Position numbers and translations under genes: made by a program. The notes under the pieces are model-generated. The model had not been told where the DNA came from. It saw nothing but the letters and a program-made list of their open reading frames with translations, and made no database searches. From Candidatus Poseidonia sp. (GTDB lineage Archaea; Thermoplasmatota; Poseidoniia; Poseidoniales; Poseidoniaceae), in contig JADHPT010000003.1 in the NCBI GenBank assembly GCA_016778305.1, forward strand, positions 1 through 64,000: DNA of 64,000 nt, given 5' to 3'. Of this stretch, positions 36,888 to 47,156 are shown one piece after another. Position 1 is the stretch's first letter; every line of letters starts with the position of its first letter.

Positions 36888-39800
36888 CTATTGCTGGGAC
36901 TGTGCATACTGGATTGCATACTGTTGCGCATATGCTGCAGCTGTTGCTGCATCGTAACCCTGGCCAACGAATTGCTGGTAGTATTGCTCGTAAATCGCTT
37001 GATCAAAGCCGGCTGCGGCTGGTTGAGCGGCTGCGACCGGTTGAGCAGCGGCTGGTTGAGCAGCTGCACCACCGACATATTGCTGGGCAAAGGACCTCGC
37101 AGTTTCTTCAGGGTAGCCTTGAGCAATCAATTGTTGGACGTATTGTTCAGTTGGGTCCAAAGCGTCAGCTCCGAAGGCATTTTCCATACCAAAGGCGTCT
37201 TCCTTCTCAGATCCACTGCGCATGAACATGAGCGTAGCACCCACAATGATCACGAGAATCACAATTCCAATAATGAGCATCGTTGAATCGATGCCACCAG
37301 CATCACCTTGTGTGTCATCGATTGGATTCGAGTTATCTGTCCACAAACCAGTCGTTGGGTCATAGGACCAAGCACCGTTCCATTGACAGTCGCCATTGGC
37401 ATCAAGGATGAACTCTCCACCTGCTGCTTCTGCTTGGGGATCAATTTCAATTCCAGGACAAGCAGGGAGATTGATTTCAATCCACTTGATGGTGACCCAG
37501 CGCTCGTTCGGGTAGTCGCCTTCGTAATACTTGATGAAAACACGTTGTGATTTCGAGACGTTGGTGTAGAGGCTGTCGACGTTGAGAGTAATCTCAAAGC
37601 GGTCGTTATCACCCATGGCATCGCTCTTGCCCCAAAGACCCAATTCGCTCATGTTGTACTTCATGATCGAGGAAGCCGTGAAATCATCCTCAAAGAAGGC
37701 TGCTTCAACGTAAACCTCGCTGGTTTCAGCACCCGAGAGGACGGTCCCAGAAATGGTCAAGGTGTCATCTTCAAATTTGGAATTGTTCAACTGAACGTTA
37801 TCCCATTGAATTGCAGGTTCTTCATCACCAAAGCCTTCTGGTACGACAACGAAGTACATTCGGTGCTTTTCTGAGAACTTACCAGCGCTGTCATAGACAA
37901 CCAATTCAATGCGAATTTGATTTTCTGTGGTGCCTGTAGAGTCAACTGTCTGGTTCTTGAACTTGTACGACCATTGTCCGTTGCTCGCAGCTGTCTGAGT
38001 GAAGGTGTGACCGTCGAGATCGAAGGAATCATCACCGTACGGCGCATCGAAAAGAACCTTCCACTCATAACTTTCAATGCCGTTGCCTTCCAACGAATCT
38101 GCGTCAGAGGAATTGCTGGCATCGAAGTGAATCACGATTTCTGCATCATCTCCTTCACCTTCGAGGATGATTCGATGAATGTCCCATTCTGTATTGGATA
38201 CGGTTTTGGTTCCAATGAACTCAACATTGTCTTGATAGTCGGTTCGAATGTCAACCACAGCATCTGCTTCAGGTCGGAACTCGTCTGCATAAACATCGTT
38301 TGTTTCGACAGTGACCTCGATGGTTCGTGCGTGACCGTTAGCGTCGTGGAGCATCAAAGTGATGTGCCACTGCTCGCCTTGTGCGCAACCTGTTTGAGAC
38401 GCGAGGTCAGCCTTACAGAAGGTCATGGATGGTGAAGCGTCGCTGGTTTCTCCAAGCACACCAGAAGCCAAGGTGTTGCCGTCCCAGTTGGTTGGTCCGT
38501 CAATGACCCAATCGGTGATCATGGTCTCTGTGGTATCGGTTGTGAAACCAAAGTTCAGCGTAGCGTCGCTCTTCATGTAGCGTAGAGCGTACTTTCCTGT
38601 GCTCGGGTCAATGCCCGGGACATCGCCGTTGATGGTCAAATCAAGGCCGTTGCCAAGGGTGCCGAATCCGTTTGGATACGGTGTGACTTGGTAGGACAGG
38701 AGGTTACCCAGCATTGGGAAGGTAGAGCTGTCTGCACGCTCGGAGTGAGTGGCTACGTCAATGGTGGACACAATGAGGCCACCGGAGAAGTAACTGCAAA
38801 CACCGAGAACGGTGTCTTGGATGTCTTCGGTAGATCGGATCAATCGCTGGAAGTAACCGCCCTCTTCCATGTAACCATCACACGTGCCGGGCACGTTATT
38901 GGTACTGACAGATTTCGTGTTGAGGACGGCTTGTGCCACTCCTGAGTTGGCGTCGAACCCTTGGAAAGCGTTCACGTCGATGTTGTCCATGACTGGATGG
39001 TAGGGGTCAGCGAGATCCATGGTGGAGTACGTGACCTGTGTTTCTGCGGTATCACGGCTTTGAACGTCAAGGCCGAACGGTAGACGACCTGCAAGACCTT
39101 GGTCAAGACCGTAAATCTGACTTCCAAGCGGCCCCAAGTGGGCTTGGACTGTTCCGCCGGCTGACATGAAATTCTCAAGAACCGTACGACGTGCTGGCTC
39201 TCCGATGTATTGGTAATAGCCATCGCCACCGAATTGGGTGTCTTTCGCAACCAAGACATCTTGCCAGGGCAGAATGATCTTGTCGTAGTGAGTGAACCAA
39301 CCTGCGTCAAAGTAGGTGCTCCAATCGTTGATCTCAAATTGGGTATAACTCATGCCGAGGATAGCCAAATCTTGCTTGATAGCGGTTGTTCGAGACGATG
39401 TGTCTGAAAGAATAGCGACATCAACTTGGTTGGCAAAGGTAGCGTGGAAGTAACGAACGTTACCGGTTTCGCTACCGTCTGCAAGTTCACCGTAGAAACT
39501 GATGTTGTAGGTATGGCCGTCTTGCCATCCGTTCCATGGTGTAAAGGTGACGTCGGTCTTTTCTTGGTTTTCCAAAGTGACCGCAGGTCCAGAACTCACG
39601 ATGTGAGCTTGGCTACCGTCAGCCATGTCTGTGACTTCCATGTAGAAGAGATAATCTCCAGCGAGGACACCGTTGGTCGCTTGGAACTCCCACGAATGTG
39701 TCAATGCGCCGTCAATAGGAAGGACACAAGGCAATGTTTGGTCGCTGTGGCAGCTTAGTGTATCGGGTTTACCGATAGAGATGTCGACCGACTCAACGTT

Positions 39801-42800
39801 GAAAATCACGCGCTCGATGTTGTTGGCAGAAGAAATCTCATTGCTGTTGAACCAAGGCTTGCCCATGGTGGTATTGTCGAACACCGTCTTGATGTCCAGA
39901 CGATAGACGCCGGATACGAACTCGTGGCTTGCGATGGTACTCATTGCAGCGTCCTCTGCATCCACGTTGGTGCGTGAGTCAGTGTACGTAGCATCCTGAA
40001 TGAAGGTGTATTCCTGAAGGGAAATGTTGTTGATACCAACACCCTTGAAACCATCATTGATTCCGTTTCGTCCATCGTCATCGGATTGGAATTCGAAGTT
40101 AACGTCCACGGTTGAACCTTGGAGCGACATACACTCCGTTAGCCACTGGCTAGAATCTGATGAAGAACGGTTCTGAATGTACAAGTGAGTCAAGTCAATG
40201 CTTGTAGTCTTAACAAGACCGTCGGTGTTGAAGAAGACGTTGTAGTTACTTGTTCCTTCTGAATTCGAGGCGTCTCCAATGAAGTCCAATTCTGTTTGGT
40301 CAATGGATTCTGTTGCGTTCACGATGCCGTTGCCGTCATCGTCGTTTTGACAGGTTCCATCCTCGTTGTAGTCGTTCCATTGAGCATATACCAAACCTGT
40401 GTAATTGGCTCCATCTTTGAGCCAATCCAAGGTCATCACAGCGTAATCGCTGGGGTCAATCTCGCCGTCCTGATCGGTGGTGTAGAACGTATCAGCATAA
40501 TACTCGAAGTTAAGCGAAACGAAGTCCCCAGCCATTGATGTCAAGTCGATATCTGGAATGACCAGTGTTTCATTGGCCCAAGCGTCATCGTAACCGTTGG
40601 TTGATGTGTCGCATGGGTGGCCGAACCAGTAAGCGTTGTTGTTGAAGATCTTGCTCGAACAGGTGTTCTCGTTGTAGATAGCTCCCTTCGGTTGCAATCC
40701 GTCGGTCTTTTCGGAGTAGCGGTAACCTTGGCTACCACCTTCAAAGGATTCCTCACAAACTGCAGATGGAGTACCACAGTACACGTCGGATGGTGTTGCG
40801 GAGTAAACCGTTGCTTCAATGTCGAAGTCGACCGGGGTGTTACCGTAGTTGTTGGTGGTCACACCGATGTCAAAGATACCTTCTGCGTACAGTCCACCGG
40901 GCTTGAAGAAGTCAATACTTTCGACGGTAGGGTCGTAGAGATTGAACGGCGTAACATAGCCGACTGCATCATCGTTGATGGGTTGCTCATCCCACGTGTT
41001 GCTGGACAACGTCGCAGAAATGCGGTAGGTCGTGTCGTTGAGCATATTGGCTTGAATTGAAGTGGTGTATTCTTGTCCAGGTTGCAGGTTGGACAATGGA
41101 CCAATGGTGGCCGATTGAACCTGTGGATTGGGCAGGAAGGCCGTGTTCTGCTTCCAAATGGAGAGGTTGTCAACGGCGAAACCGTCTCGTCCACTCCATC
41201 GGCTTTCGTTGTCATCAGAAGTTGAGCCTTCGAATCCTGTTCGGAGGCGGAAGCGGATATCAACGGTTTCGTCAGCCCACGGAGAGAGGTCAAAGACACC
41301 AAGGTCATCTTCGGTAAAGTTGTCCCATCCATAGTAAGTTCCTGAGCTGTAGAGGCCGTAGTAAACGATGTTTTCTGGGGCTGCACCCCATGCGTTCATC
41401 TTGAACATACGGTCGTTGTCAAAGCCTCCCCACATCGAAGCACCGGAGGCGCAAGCACCTTCAATTGCTGCGAGTTGTGGGCAACCAATGAGATTCCATC
41501 CTGATTCATCACTGCCAACCTCGACGATAGCGAGGTCGTCCCAAACGTCACCAACAATGAAGCCGGTACCGTCAGAACTACCAAGAGCACCCAATCCGAG
41601 GTGACGGAATAATTCCACGCTCATGAAAGCACGGTCTGCACCGGTGAGATCCACGTCATTGAGAACCATGGCGTCATCCCAGTTCTTTCCGTAGCCGCTC
41701 CATGTGTCGCCAGAGGAATTGGTTTGCATGTTTCCAGCCCACATAAAGTTGGACGGATTAAGATAGTTCGCAGAAACGTTAGCATCGTTATTACCGCCGC
41801 CTGTTGCACCTGTTGATTGATTGGTTTCTAGATGCCAGTTGGTGGCACCATCGACGTACTCTTCAAAGGTCCAAGAACATCCTGAGCCGCAGCCAGTCTT
41901 GACTTCGGGGCTATCCCAATCGTTGGAGTAGACGGTGTTGTTGGTCGAGTTTGCTTCGTCAACAATCTTGAGTTCAACGTCCAAGTCTGCCGTTTGTCCA
42001 TTTAAGGTATCCATTCCGGTATTGGTAACGGTGACGTTGATGGTACGTGTTCCTTCTCCTACAAGGCCGAAGAAACGATCGGTTGGTGCTATGTCAAGGT
42101 CGGTTACGGCCAAGTCTTTGTTGTCCATCTCAACGATGGTCAATGTATCATATTGACCCTCCCAGCCGAAGTTGTCTCGCCAACCACCGAAATTGTAGTT
42201 GGTGTGGCCAACAGCGAGGTCGGGAGCTGAGGTGGATGCACCTTGGAGCTGCCCAATAGCTACAGCCGATGGTCTCCGTCCTGCCTCGTATGAGAGCGGG
42301 CTCACGTGGCCGCCATTGCCGTCAGAGAGCGTGACTTGCACGGTCGTGGGGTAGTTCAGCCAGAAGTTGGACGTACTGCCACCAGCAGAGTCGGTGGTAT
42401 TCTGTTGGTAAGCGATGGTTGGGTTCACGAAGTCAGGTTCACCGTCGCCGTTGAGATCTGATACTGCAATGGTCCACGAAATGTAAGGACCGAAATATGC
42501 ATATTGAGAGTTCCCAAATGTACCTTGAGCGGTGGTTTGCTTGAATGTGATGTTCTCCACGCCGCCGTCCATAATAGCGATCGTGTCAACATATCCGTTA
42601 CCGCCAATGTCTGCAATCGAGAAATCTTCAGTCGAGATTGCACCCATGTTGATAACGGCAGTATTTGCTTGGTTGGTACCATACGAATAGGATACTGGAT
42701 AATTCTGAGTCACGCAATCAAATTCAATGACGGTGATGTTGTCGTTGTTACCCGGGTTGGTGGTTTGTCCAGTCGTATAGTCCAAACCTTCGCCTCGAAG

Positions 42801-43571
42801 GAGGAAAATATCATCGTCGGTACAGGAGCCTTGTAGTCCAGTTTGTGTTTCGCCAAAGTCACCGACCTCAATAGATCGGTAGGAATTTGATTGTGATGAG
42901 CCGAGTGTTGTCACCAGGCCGGTGGTAGCGGACGTGATCGGGCTGCGGTAGGTCACGACTCGTTGGGTGGTGATGTCAGCAAGGAGGTCAAGAGCGTAGA
43001 TATCGTCGTTGCCATCTTGGTCAGCATCACCAACTGCAAGGTCCCAGACCCAAAAGTGAGTGAAACGCTCGCCGATTGAAAAGTCCTTGTTGCTGCATCC
43101 ACCGTTCTCAATGATGGTGATGTTACCTGGCTCACCAGCTGGCGTACCTTGGTCGGAGGTCTTGAAGGGATTATTTTTCTGATAGATGACGATATCGGGT
43201 GCGTTGTCGCCTGTGAATTCACCGACTTCGACAAATTCGACGTTCGCAAATTCATCCCAGTCTGCGTTACGGCTTTGATTGCCAGCAACCCAAATGTCTT
43301 GGCGTTCGCTGAAATCACCGTTTCCGTCGTTCCACAAGATGCTCATGGAATGCGTTCCGTCTGTTGCTACTGCCAAATCATTGTGGCCGTCGCAGTTGAA
43401 ATCGCCGATGGCGATGTCGGATGGGTCACGGTTCGTGGTGTAGGTACGGGCCACGGACGCACTCGAGGTGGCGGCCAAAGCAACGGTGGTGCTGAGCAGC
43501 ATTATCGTGGTGATGAAAATACTGCGGATTCGGGCTTTAGAGAGGTCTGTTTGAGATAGCATTGACATCAC
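36888..43571 (-). CDS. Giant (≈2220 aa) type I surface protein: FG-GAP/VCBS-like N-terminus, CARDB-like repeats, C-terminal TM and short cytoplasmic tail
   Basis: Signal-like hydrophobic N-terminus; SDIAIGDFNCDGHNDLAVATDGT and similar FG-GAP repeats; AVTDLDIAPTDRFFGLVGEGTRTINVTVTNTGMDTLNG (CARDB-like); TM STMLIIGIVILVIIVGATLMFM near the C-terminus. Confidence 0.85.
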   Translation of the reverse strand: MMSMLSQTDLSKARIRSIFITTIMLLSTTVALAATSSASVARTYTTNRDPSDIAIGDFNCDGHNDLAVATDGTHSMSILWNDGNGDFSERQDIWVAGNQSRNADWDEFANVEFVEVGEFTGDNAPDIVIYQKNNPFKTSDQGTPAGEPGNITIIENGGCSNKDFSIGERFTHFWVWDLAVGDADQDGNDDIYALDLLADITTQRVVTYRSPITSATTGLVTTLGSSQSNSYRSIEVGDFGETQTGLQGSCTDDDIFLLRGEGLDYTTGQTTNPGNNDNITVIEFDCVTQNYPVSYSYGTNQANTAVINMGAISTEDFSIADIGGNGYVDTIAIMDGGVENITFKQTTAQGTFGNSQYAYFGPYISWTIAVSDLNGDGEPDFVNPTIAYQQNTTDSAGGSTSNFWLNYPTTVQVTLSDGNGGHVSPLSYEAGRRPSAVAIGQLQGASTSAPDLAVGHTNYNFGGWRDNFGWEGQYDTLTIVEMDNKDLAVTDLDIAPTDRFFGLVGEGTRTINVTVTNTGMDTLNGQTADLDVELKIVDEANSTNNTVYSNDWDSPEVKTGCGSGCSWTFEEYVDGATNWHLETNQSTGATGGGNNDANVSANYLNPSNFMWAGNMQTNSSGDTWSGYGKNWDDAMVLNDVDLTGADRAFMSVELFRHLGLGALGSSDGTGFIVGDVWDDLAIVEVGSDESGWNLIGCPQLAAIEGACASGASMWGGFDNDRMFKMNAWGAAPENIVYYGLYSSGTYYGWDNFTEDDLGVFDLSPWADETVDIRFRLRTGFEGSTSDDNESRWSGRDGFAVDNLSIWKQNTAFLPNPQVQSATIGPLSNLQPGQEYTTSIQANMLNDTTYRISATLSSNTWDEQPINDDAVGYVTPFNLYDPTVESIDFFKPGGLYAEGIFDIGVTTNNYGNTPVDFDIEATVYSATPSDVYCGTPSAVCEESFEGGSQGYRYSEKTDGLQPKGAIYNENTCSSKIFNNNAYWFGHPCDTSTNGYDDAWANETLVIPDIDLTSMAGDFVSLNFEYYADTFYTTDQDGEIDPSDYAVMTLDWLKDGANYTGLVYAQWNDYNEDGTCQNDDDGNGIVNATESIDQTELDFIGDASNSEGTSNYNVFFNTDGLVKTTSIDLTHLYIQNRSSSDSSQWLTECMSLQGSTVDVNFEFQSDDDGRNGINDGFKGVGINNISLQEYTFIQDATYTDSRTNVDAEDAAMSTIASHEFVSGVYRLDIKTVFDNTTMGKPWFNSNEISSANNIERVIFNVESVDISIGKPDTLSCHSDQTLPCVLPIDGALTHSWEFQATNGVLAGDYLFYMEVTDMADGSQAHIVSSGPAVTLENQEKTDVTFTPWNGWQDGHTYNISFYGELADGSETGNVRYFHATFANQVDVAILSDTSSRTTAIKQDLAILGMSYTQFEINDWSTYFDAGWFTHYDKIILPWQDVLVAKDTQFGGDGYYQYIGEPARRTVLENFMSAGGTVQAHLGPLGSQIYGLDQGLAGRLPFGLDVQSRDTAETQVTYSTMDLADPYHPVMDNIDVNAFQGFDANSGVAQAVLNTKSVSTNNVPGTCDGYMEEGGYFQRLIRSTEDIQDTVLGVCSYFSGGLIVSTIDVATHSERADSSTFPMLGNLLSYQVTPYPNGFGTLGNGLDLTINGDVPGIDPSTGKYALRYMKSDATLNFGFTTDTTETMITDWVIDGPTNWDGNTLASGVLGETSDASPSMTFCKADLASQTGCAQGEQWHITLMLHDANGHARTIEVTVETNDVYADEFRPEADAVVDIRTDYQDNVEFIGTKTVSNTEWDIHRIILEGEGDDAEIVIHFDASNSSDADSLEGNGIESYEWKVLFDAPYGDDSFDLDGHTFTQTAASNGQWSYKFKNQTVDSTGTTENQIRIELVVYDSAGKFSEKHRMYFVVVPEGFGDEEPAIQWDNVQLNNSKFEDDTLTISGTVLSGAETSEVYVEAAFFEDDFTASSIMKYNMSELGLWGKSDAMGDNDRFEITLNVDSLYTNVSKSQRVFIKYYEGDYPNERWVTIKWIEINLPACPGIEIDPQAEAAGGEFILDANGDCQWNGAWSYDPTTGLWTDNSNPIDDTQGDAGGIDSTMLIIGIVILVIIVGATLMFMRSGSEKEDAFGMENAFGADALDPTEQYVQQLIAQGYPEETARSFAQQYVGGAAAQPAAAQPVAAAQPAAAGFDQAIYEQYYQQFVGQGYDAATAAAYAQQYAIQYAQSQQ

Positions 43572-43592
43572 TTGCTTCGCCCAAGTTCTGTT

Positions 43593-43605
43593 GGGATATA
43601 ATGCC
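43593..43605 (-). promoter_or_regulatory. Putative TATA-box for the giant surface protein gene
   Basis: Minus strand ggcattatatccc, ~25-30 nt upstream of start codons at 43571/43568; suggests a leaderless or near-leaderless transcript. Confidence 0.4.
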
Positions 43606-43691
43606 TTTGTAGTCAGGTTCGTTGAAGGGTGGGGCGCTAAGCGCCGTTTATGGTCAATTTCGACCGTGTAATTTTACAAATGCATCACGGG

Positions 43692-44369
43692 TTAGAATCG
43701 TCCAGACAACCACTTTGGAGAAGGCCCCCAACCGATTGCATCCCCGCCGTGTATTTTCACCAACTTACCCGCTGAGAAAAGCGATTCAAGCCACACTTCA
43801 AGGGCTGTACCCTCGCGGTTGCCTAATTTTTTACTGGCTATTTCTTCAATATCTTCTGTTCGAAGTCCTGTGAGTCCGTGGTCGCGAACGACAAGTTGAA
43901 GCAATTCCCTCAGCCATGCTTCTGCCATTGGATCAACGCTCGTCGCCCCTTGCACGGGTTGAGGGGGGTCCATCTCGTCGAGAATGTCCATTAAATCGAT
44001 TGCATCGGGTTTTTCTGCTGGCTCAAGACCAGCGGCATTCAATCTCGCTTTCAAATCCAATTCCCCGATCGGCCGCCTGACAATTGGGATGCGGCTTGGG
44101 TCTGGTGCTGGACCCATATCTGCTGGCTTTGTGCTCTCTGGAGCATCCTCCATTTCAATATCGACCCCAGCTTTTTTGCGTTCTAAACTGACCTTGGAGA
44201 GATTGGTTGCCTCGACTTGAACGCCGATTGGCATCGTCCATCCTACACCTTGAAGACCGAGCTCTTCAACGTATTTCTCAACCCAATCAACGTCTCCCTC
44301 AATTGTGATATTCACGTCATGGTCGTCCGAGCGAAAGCGGTATCGGACATTGCCGCGAAGTCGAGCCAT
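43692..44369 (-). CDS. Hypothetical protein
   Basis: 225-aa ORF starting MARLRGNVRYRFRSDDHDVNITIEGDVDWVEKYVEEL; no recognised family. Confidence 0.65.
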   Translation of the reverse strand: MARLRGNVRYRFRSDDHDVNITIEGDVDWVEKYVEELGLQGVGWTMPIGVQVEATNLSKVSLERKKAGVDIEMEDAPESTKPADMGPAPDPSRIPIVRRPIGELDLKARLNAAGLEPAEKPDAIDLMDILDEMDPPQPVQGATSVDPMAEAWLRELLQLVVRDHGLTGLRTEDIEEIASKKLGNREGTALEVWLESLFSAGKLVKIHGGDAIGWGPSPKWLSGRF

Positions 44370-44414
44370 GGGTTTTCTTCCTCCTTCTTCTTGCCTATCA
44401 AGGTAATGGATTCA

Positions 44415-47081
44415 TCATTCTTCTCGGGCGAGTTGCCGTAGAACTGTATGTAAAATGCCACCGTTGCGATAGTATTCTACTTCAACAGGAGTGTCGAGAC
44501 GAACTTGTGCTTCAAAGGTCAACCTGCTTCCGTCCTGAGACGTTGCCTCTACGGTCAGCCATTGGAGTGGTCGTACATCGTTATCGACAGGAATTGAGAA
44601 GGACTCGTGGCCCGTTAAGCCAAGTGTTTCGTGGCTCTCACCTTCTTTGAAGGTCAGCGGCAACACGCCCATGCCCACCAAGTTTGAACGGTGAATTCGT
44701 TCAAAGGAGGTAGCAAGAACGGCTTTGACGCCCAAGAGATAGGTGCCCTTTGCCGCCCAATCTCGCGAGGAACCCGTGCCGTACTGGCTGCCAGCGAGAA
44801 CGATCTTGGGTGCTTCAATACGAGCGGCATCGAAGACGGACATGACTTCGCCGCTTTCATGGTTCAAAGCATAGCCTCCTTCTGTCCCGGGTGCCATTTG
44901 ATTGCGGATACGGACGTTCGCAAAGGTGCCTCTCATCATGATTTCGTGATTGCCGCGGCGGCTGCCGAAGGAATTGAAATCACCATCTTGGACATTGCGC
45001 TCGGTCAACCATCGACCTGCAGGACCGTCTGCGGGGAGGGAGCCAGCAGGAGAGATGTGATCGGTGGTGATGGAATCACCCAACTTAAGCAACACTTTGG
45101 CATCATGAATCGGTTGGATGGGGTCAGCCGTTGGCGAAAGACCGCTGAAAAATGTGGGGAGGCGAATGTAAGTTGAATCGTCAACCCACGGATAGAGTGG
45201 AGAAGATTCAGCAGGAATGCTGTTCCAACGAGGCTCGTTCATGGCGTCTGCGTAACGCTGGCGGAACATATCTGGCGTGATGACATTCATCGCTTCCTGC
45301 AATTCTTCGTCGCTTGGCCATACCTCCGCAAGCATCACTGGATTGCCTTCGCTATCGTAACCAATGGGCTCTGTGGCCAAATCAATTTCAAGACTGCCAG
45401 CGATTGCATAGGCGACTACCAAGGGCGGACTTGCAAGATATGAGGCTTTGACTTTCCCGTGAACCCGACCCTCAAAATTCCGGTTTCCAGAGATGACTGA
45501 GCCCACGATAAGGTTGGCTTCATCGATGGCGGCTTCAATCGGCTCGTCCAGCGGCCCTGAATTACCAATACACGTTGTGCAGCCGTAACCCACCACGTGG
45601 AAACCCATGGCGTTGAGATCGTCCTGAAGGCCAGTGGCTTCGTAATATTCGGTAACGACACGGCTACCGGGAGCAAGTGAGGTCTTCACCCACGGTTTGA
45701 CGTTGAGGCCTCGCTGTCGTGCCTTGCGAGCGAGCAAACCAGCAGCGAGCATGACGCCGGGGTTCGAAGTATTCGTGCAGGAGGTGATGGCGGCGATGAC
45801 GACGTCGCCGTGGTTCAGGTCAAAGCGTTCACCGTCGAGATCCACAATTGCGCCGTTTGAAAGGTCGCTTTCAGCGAGGCCGTGCCCGTGGTGACCAACT
45901 TCATGAGTGAGGCTGGTTGCAAAGTGTTCCTTCATTTCGTGCAAGTCCACTCGGTCTTGAGGTCGCTTTGGGCCTGCAAGAGCGGGTAGAACATCGTCAA
46001 GGTTGAGTTCAAGCACGGCGGTGTAGGCCTTTTCCTGAGCCCCTGCCTCGTACCAAAGGCCTTGGGCCTTGGAGTAGGTTTCAACCCCTGCGATGGCAGC
46101 ATCCTCGCGACCTGTCAAGCGAAGATAGTCGAGCGTTCGTTCGTCAACTGGGAAAAAGCCACACGTCGCACCGTATTCTGGGGCCATGTTGGCGATTGTT
46201 GCGCGGTCGGCGAGTGACAGCGCTTTCATTCCTGCACCGAAAAATTCGACGAATTTGCCAACAACACCGTGTTCCCGTAGCATTTCGACGATTCGCAGTG
46301 TCATATCCGTAGCGGTGACGCCAGATTGAAGCTGACCCGTCAATCGTACACCGACGACATCGGGGGCGAGCATGTAGATGGGTTGACCCAACATCACTGC
46401 CTCAGCCTCAATGCCACCTACACCCCAACCAAGGACGCCCAATCCGTTGACCATGGTCGTGTGGGAGTCGGTGCCGACGAGCGTGTCAGCCAACCACACG
46501 CCGTCTTCCTGACGAGCAACGCTGGCCAAGAATTCGAGATTGACTTGATGGACGATACCACGAGAAGGTGGTACTGCTTGGAAGTTGGCCAGTGATTGCT
46601 GACCCCATTTCAAAAAGGTATAACGTTCCATATTTCGGTGGTATTCAATGTCGAGATTGAGGTCAAGAGCATTGGCGTGAGCGCCTGAAACATCCACTTG
46701 GACGGAATGGTCGATGACAAGATCGACGGGGACTTGCGGGTTGACCTTTTCAGGATCGCCTCCCATTTCCACCATGGCGTCACGCAGAGCAGCCAAATCG
46801 ACAACGGCCGGAACGCCCGTGAAATCTTGAAGAATCACACGAGAAGGGCGGAAGGGAATTTCTCCTCGCTCGCCTTGAGGAGCCCACGCTGCGATGCTTC
46901 GTATGTCGTCTTCGGTGATGAGAAAGCCGTCATGGGCTCGCAGGGCCCCTTCGAGAAGAATACGAATGGAATAGGGCAAATGGCTGGTTTGAAGCCCGTT
47001 GCTATCAAGTGCATCAAGGGCAAAATAATCTCCGCCTAATTCAAGCGGACGTCGTGCGTTAAAGGGGTCCAAAGTCGCCAT
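44415..47081 (-). CDS. acnA: Aconitate hydratase, AcnA type
   Basis: GTDSHTTMVNGLGVLGWGVGGIEAEAVMLGQP, AAITSCTNTSNPGVMLAAGLLARKA, GYGCTTCIGNSGPL, AGSQYGTGSSRDWAAKG. Start MATLDPFNARRPLELGG at 47081. Confidence 0.96.
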   Translation of the reverse strand: MATLDPFNARRPLELGGDYFALDALDSNGLQTSHLPYSIRILLEGALRAHDGFLITEDDIRSIAAWAPQGERGEIPFRPSRVILQDFTGVPAVVDLAALRDAMVEMGGDPEKVNPQVPVDLVIDHSVQVDVSGAHANALDLNLDIEYHRNMERYTFLKWGQQSLANFQAVPPSRGIVHQVNLEFLASVARQEDGVWLADTLVGTDSHTTMVNGLGVLGWGVGGIEAEAVMLGQPIYMLAPDVVGVRLTGQLQSGVTATDMTLRIVEMLREHGVVGKFVEFFGAGMKALSLADRATIANMAPEYGATCGFFPVDERTLDYLRLTGREDAAIAGVETYSKAQGLWYEAGAQEKAYTAVLELNLDDVLPALAGPKRPQDRVDLHEMKEHFATSLTHEVGHHGHGLAESDLSNGAIVDLDGERFDLNHGDVVIAAITSCTNTSNPGVMLAAGLLARKARQRGLNVKPWVKTSLAPGSRVVTEYYEATGLQDDLNAMGFHVVGYGCTTCIGNSGPLDEPIEAAIDEANLIVGSVISGNRNFEGRVHGKVKASYLASPPLVVAYAIAGSLEIDLATEPIGYDSEGNPVMLAEVWPSDEELQEAMNVITPDMFRQRYADAMNEPRWNSIPAESSPLYPWVDDSTYIRLPTFFSGLSPTADPIQPIHDAKVLLKLGDSITTDHISPAGSLPADGPAGRWLTERNVQDGDFNSFGSRRGNHEIMMRGTFANVRIRNQMAPGTEGGYALNHESGEVMSVFDAARIEAPKIVLAGSQYGTGSSRDWAAKGTYLLGVKAVLATSFERIHRSNLVGMGVLPLTFKEGESHETLGLTGHESFSIPVDNDVRPLQWLTVEATSQDGSRLTFEAQVRLDTPVEVEYYRNGGILHTVLRQLAREE

Positions 47082-47156
47082 GATAACTGCCAAAACGCAC
47101 CCGTCTATGAAGAAACCCCTCGCCCCGTCTGCTCGAGCAGACACGGTTGGCATTCA

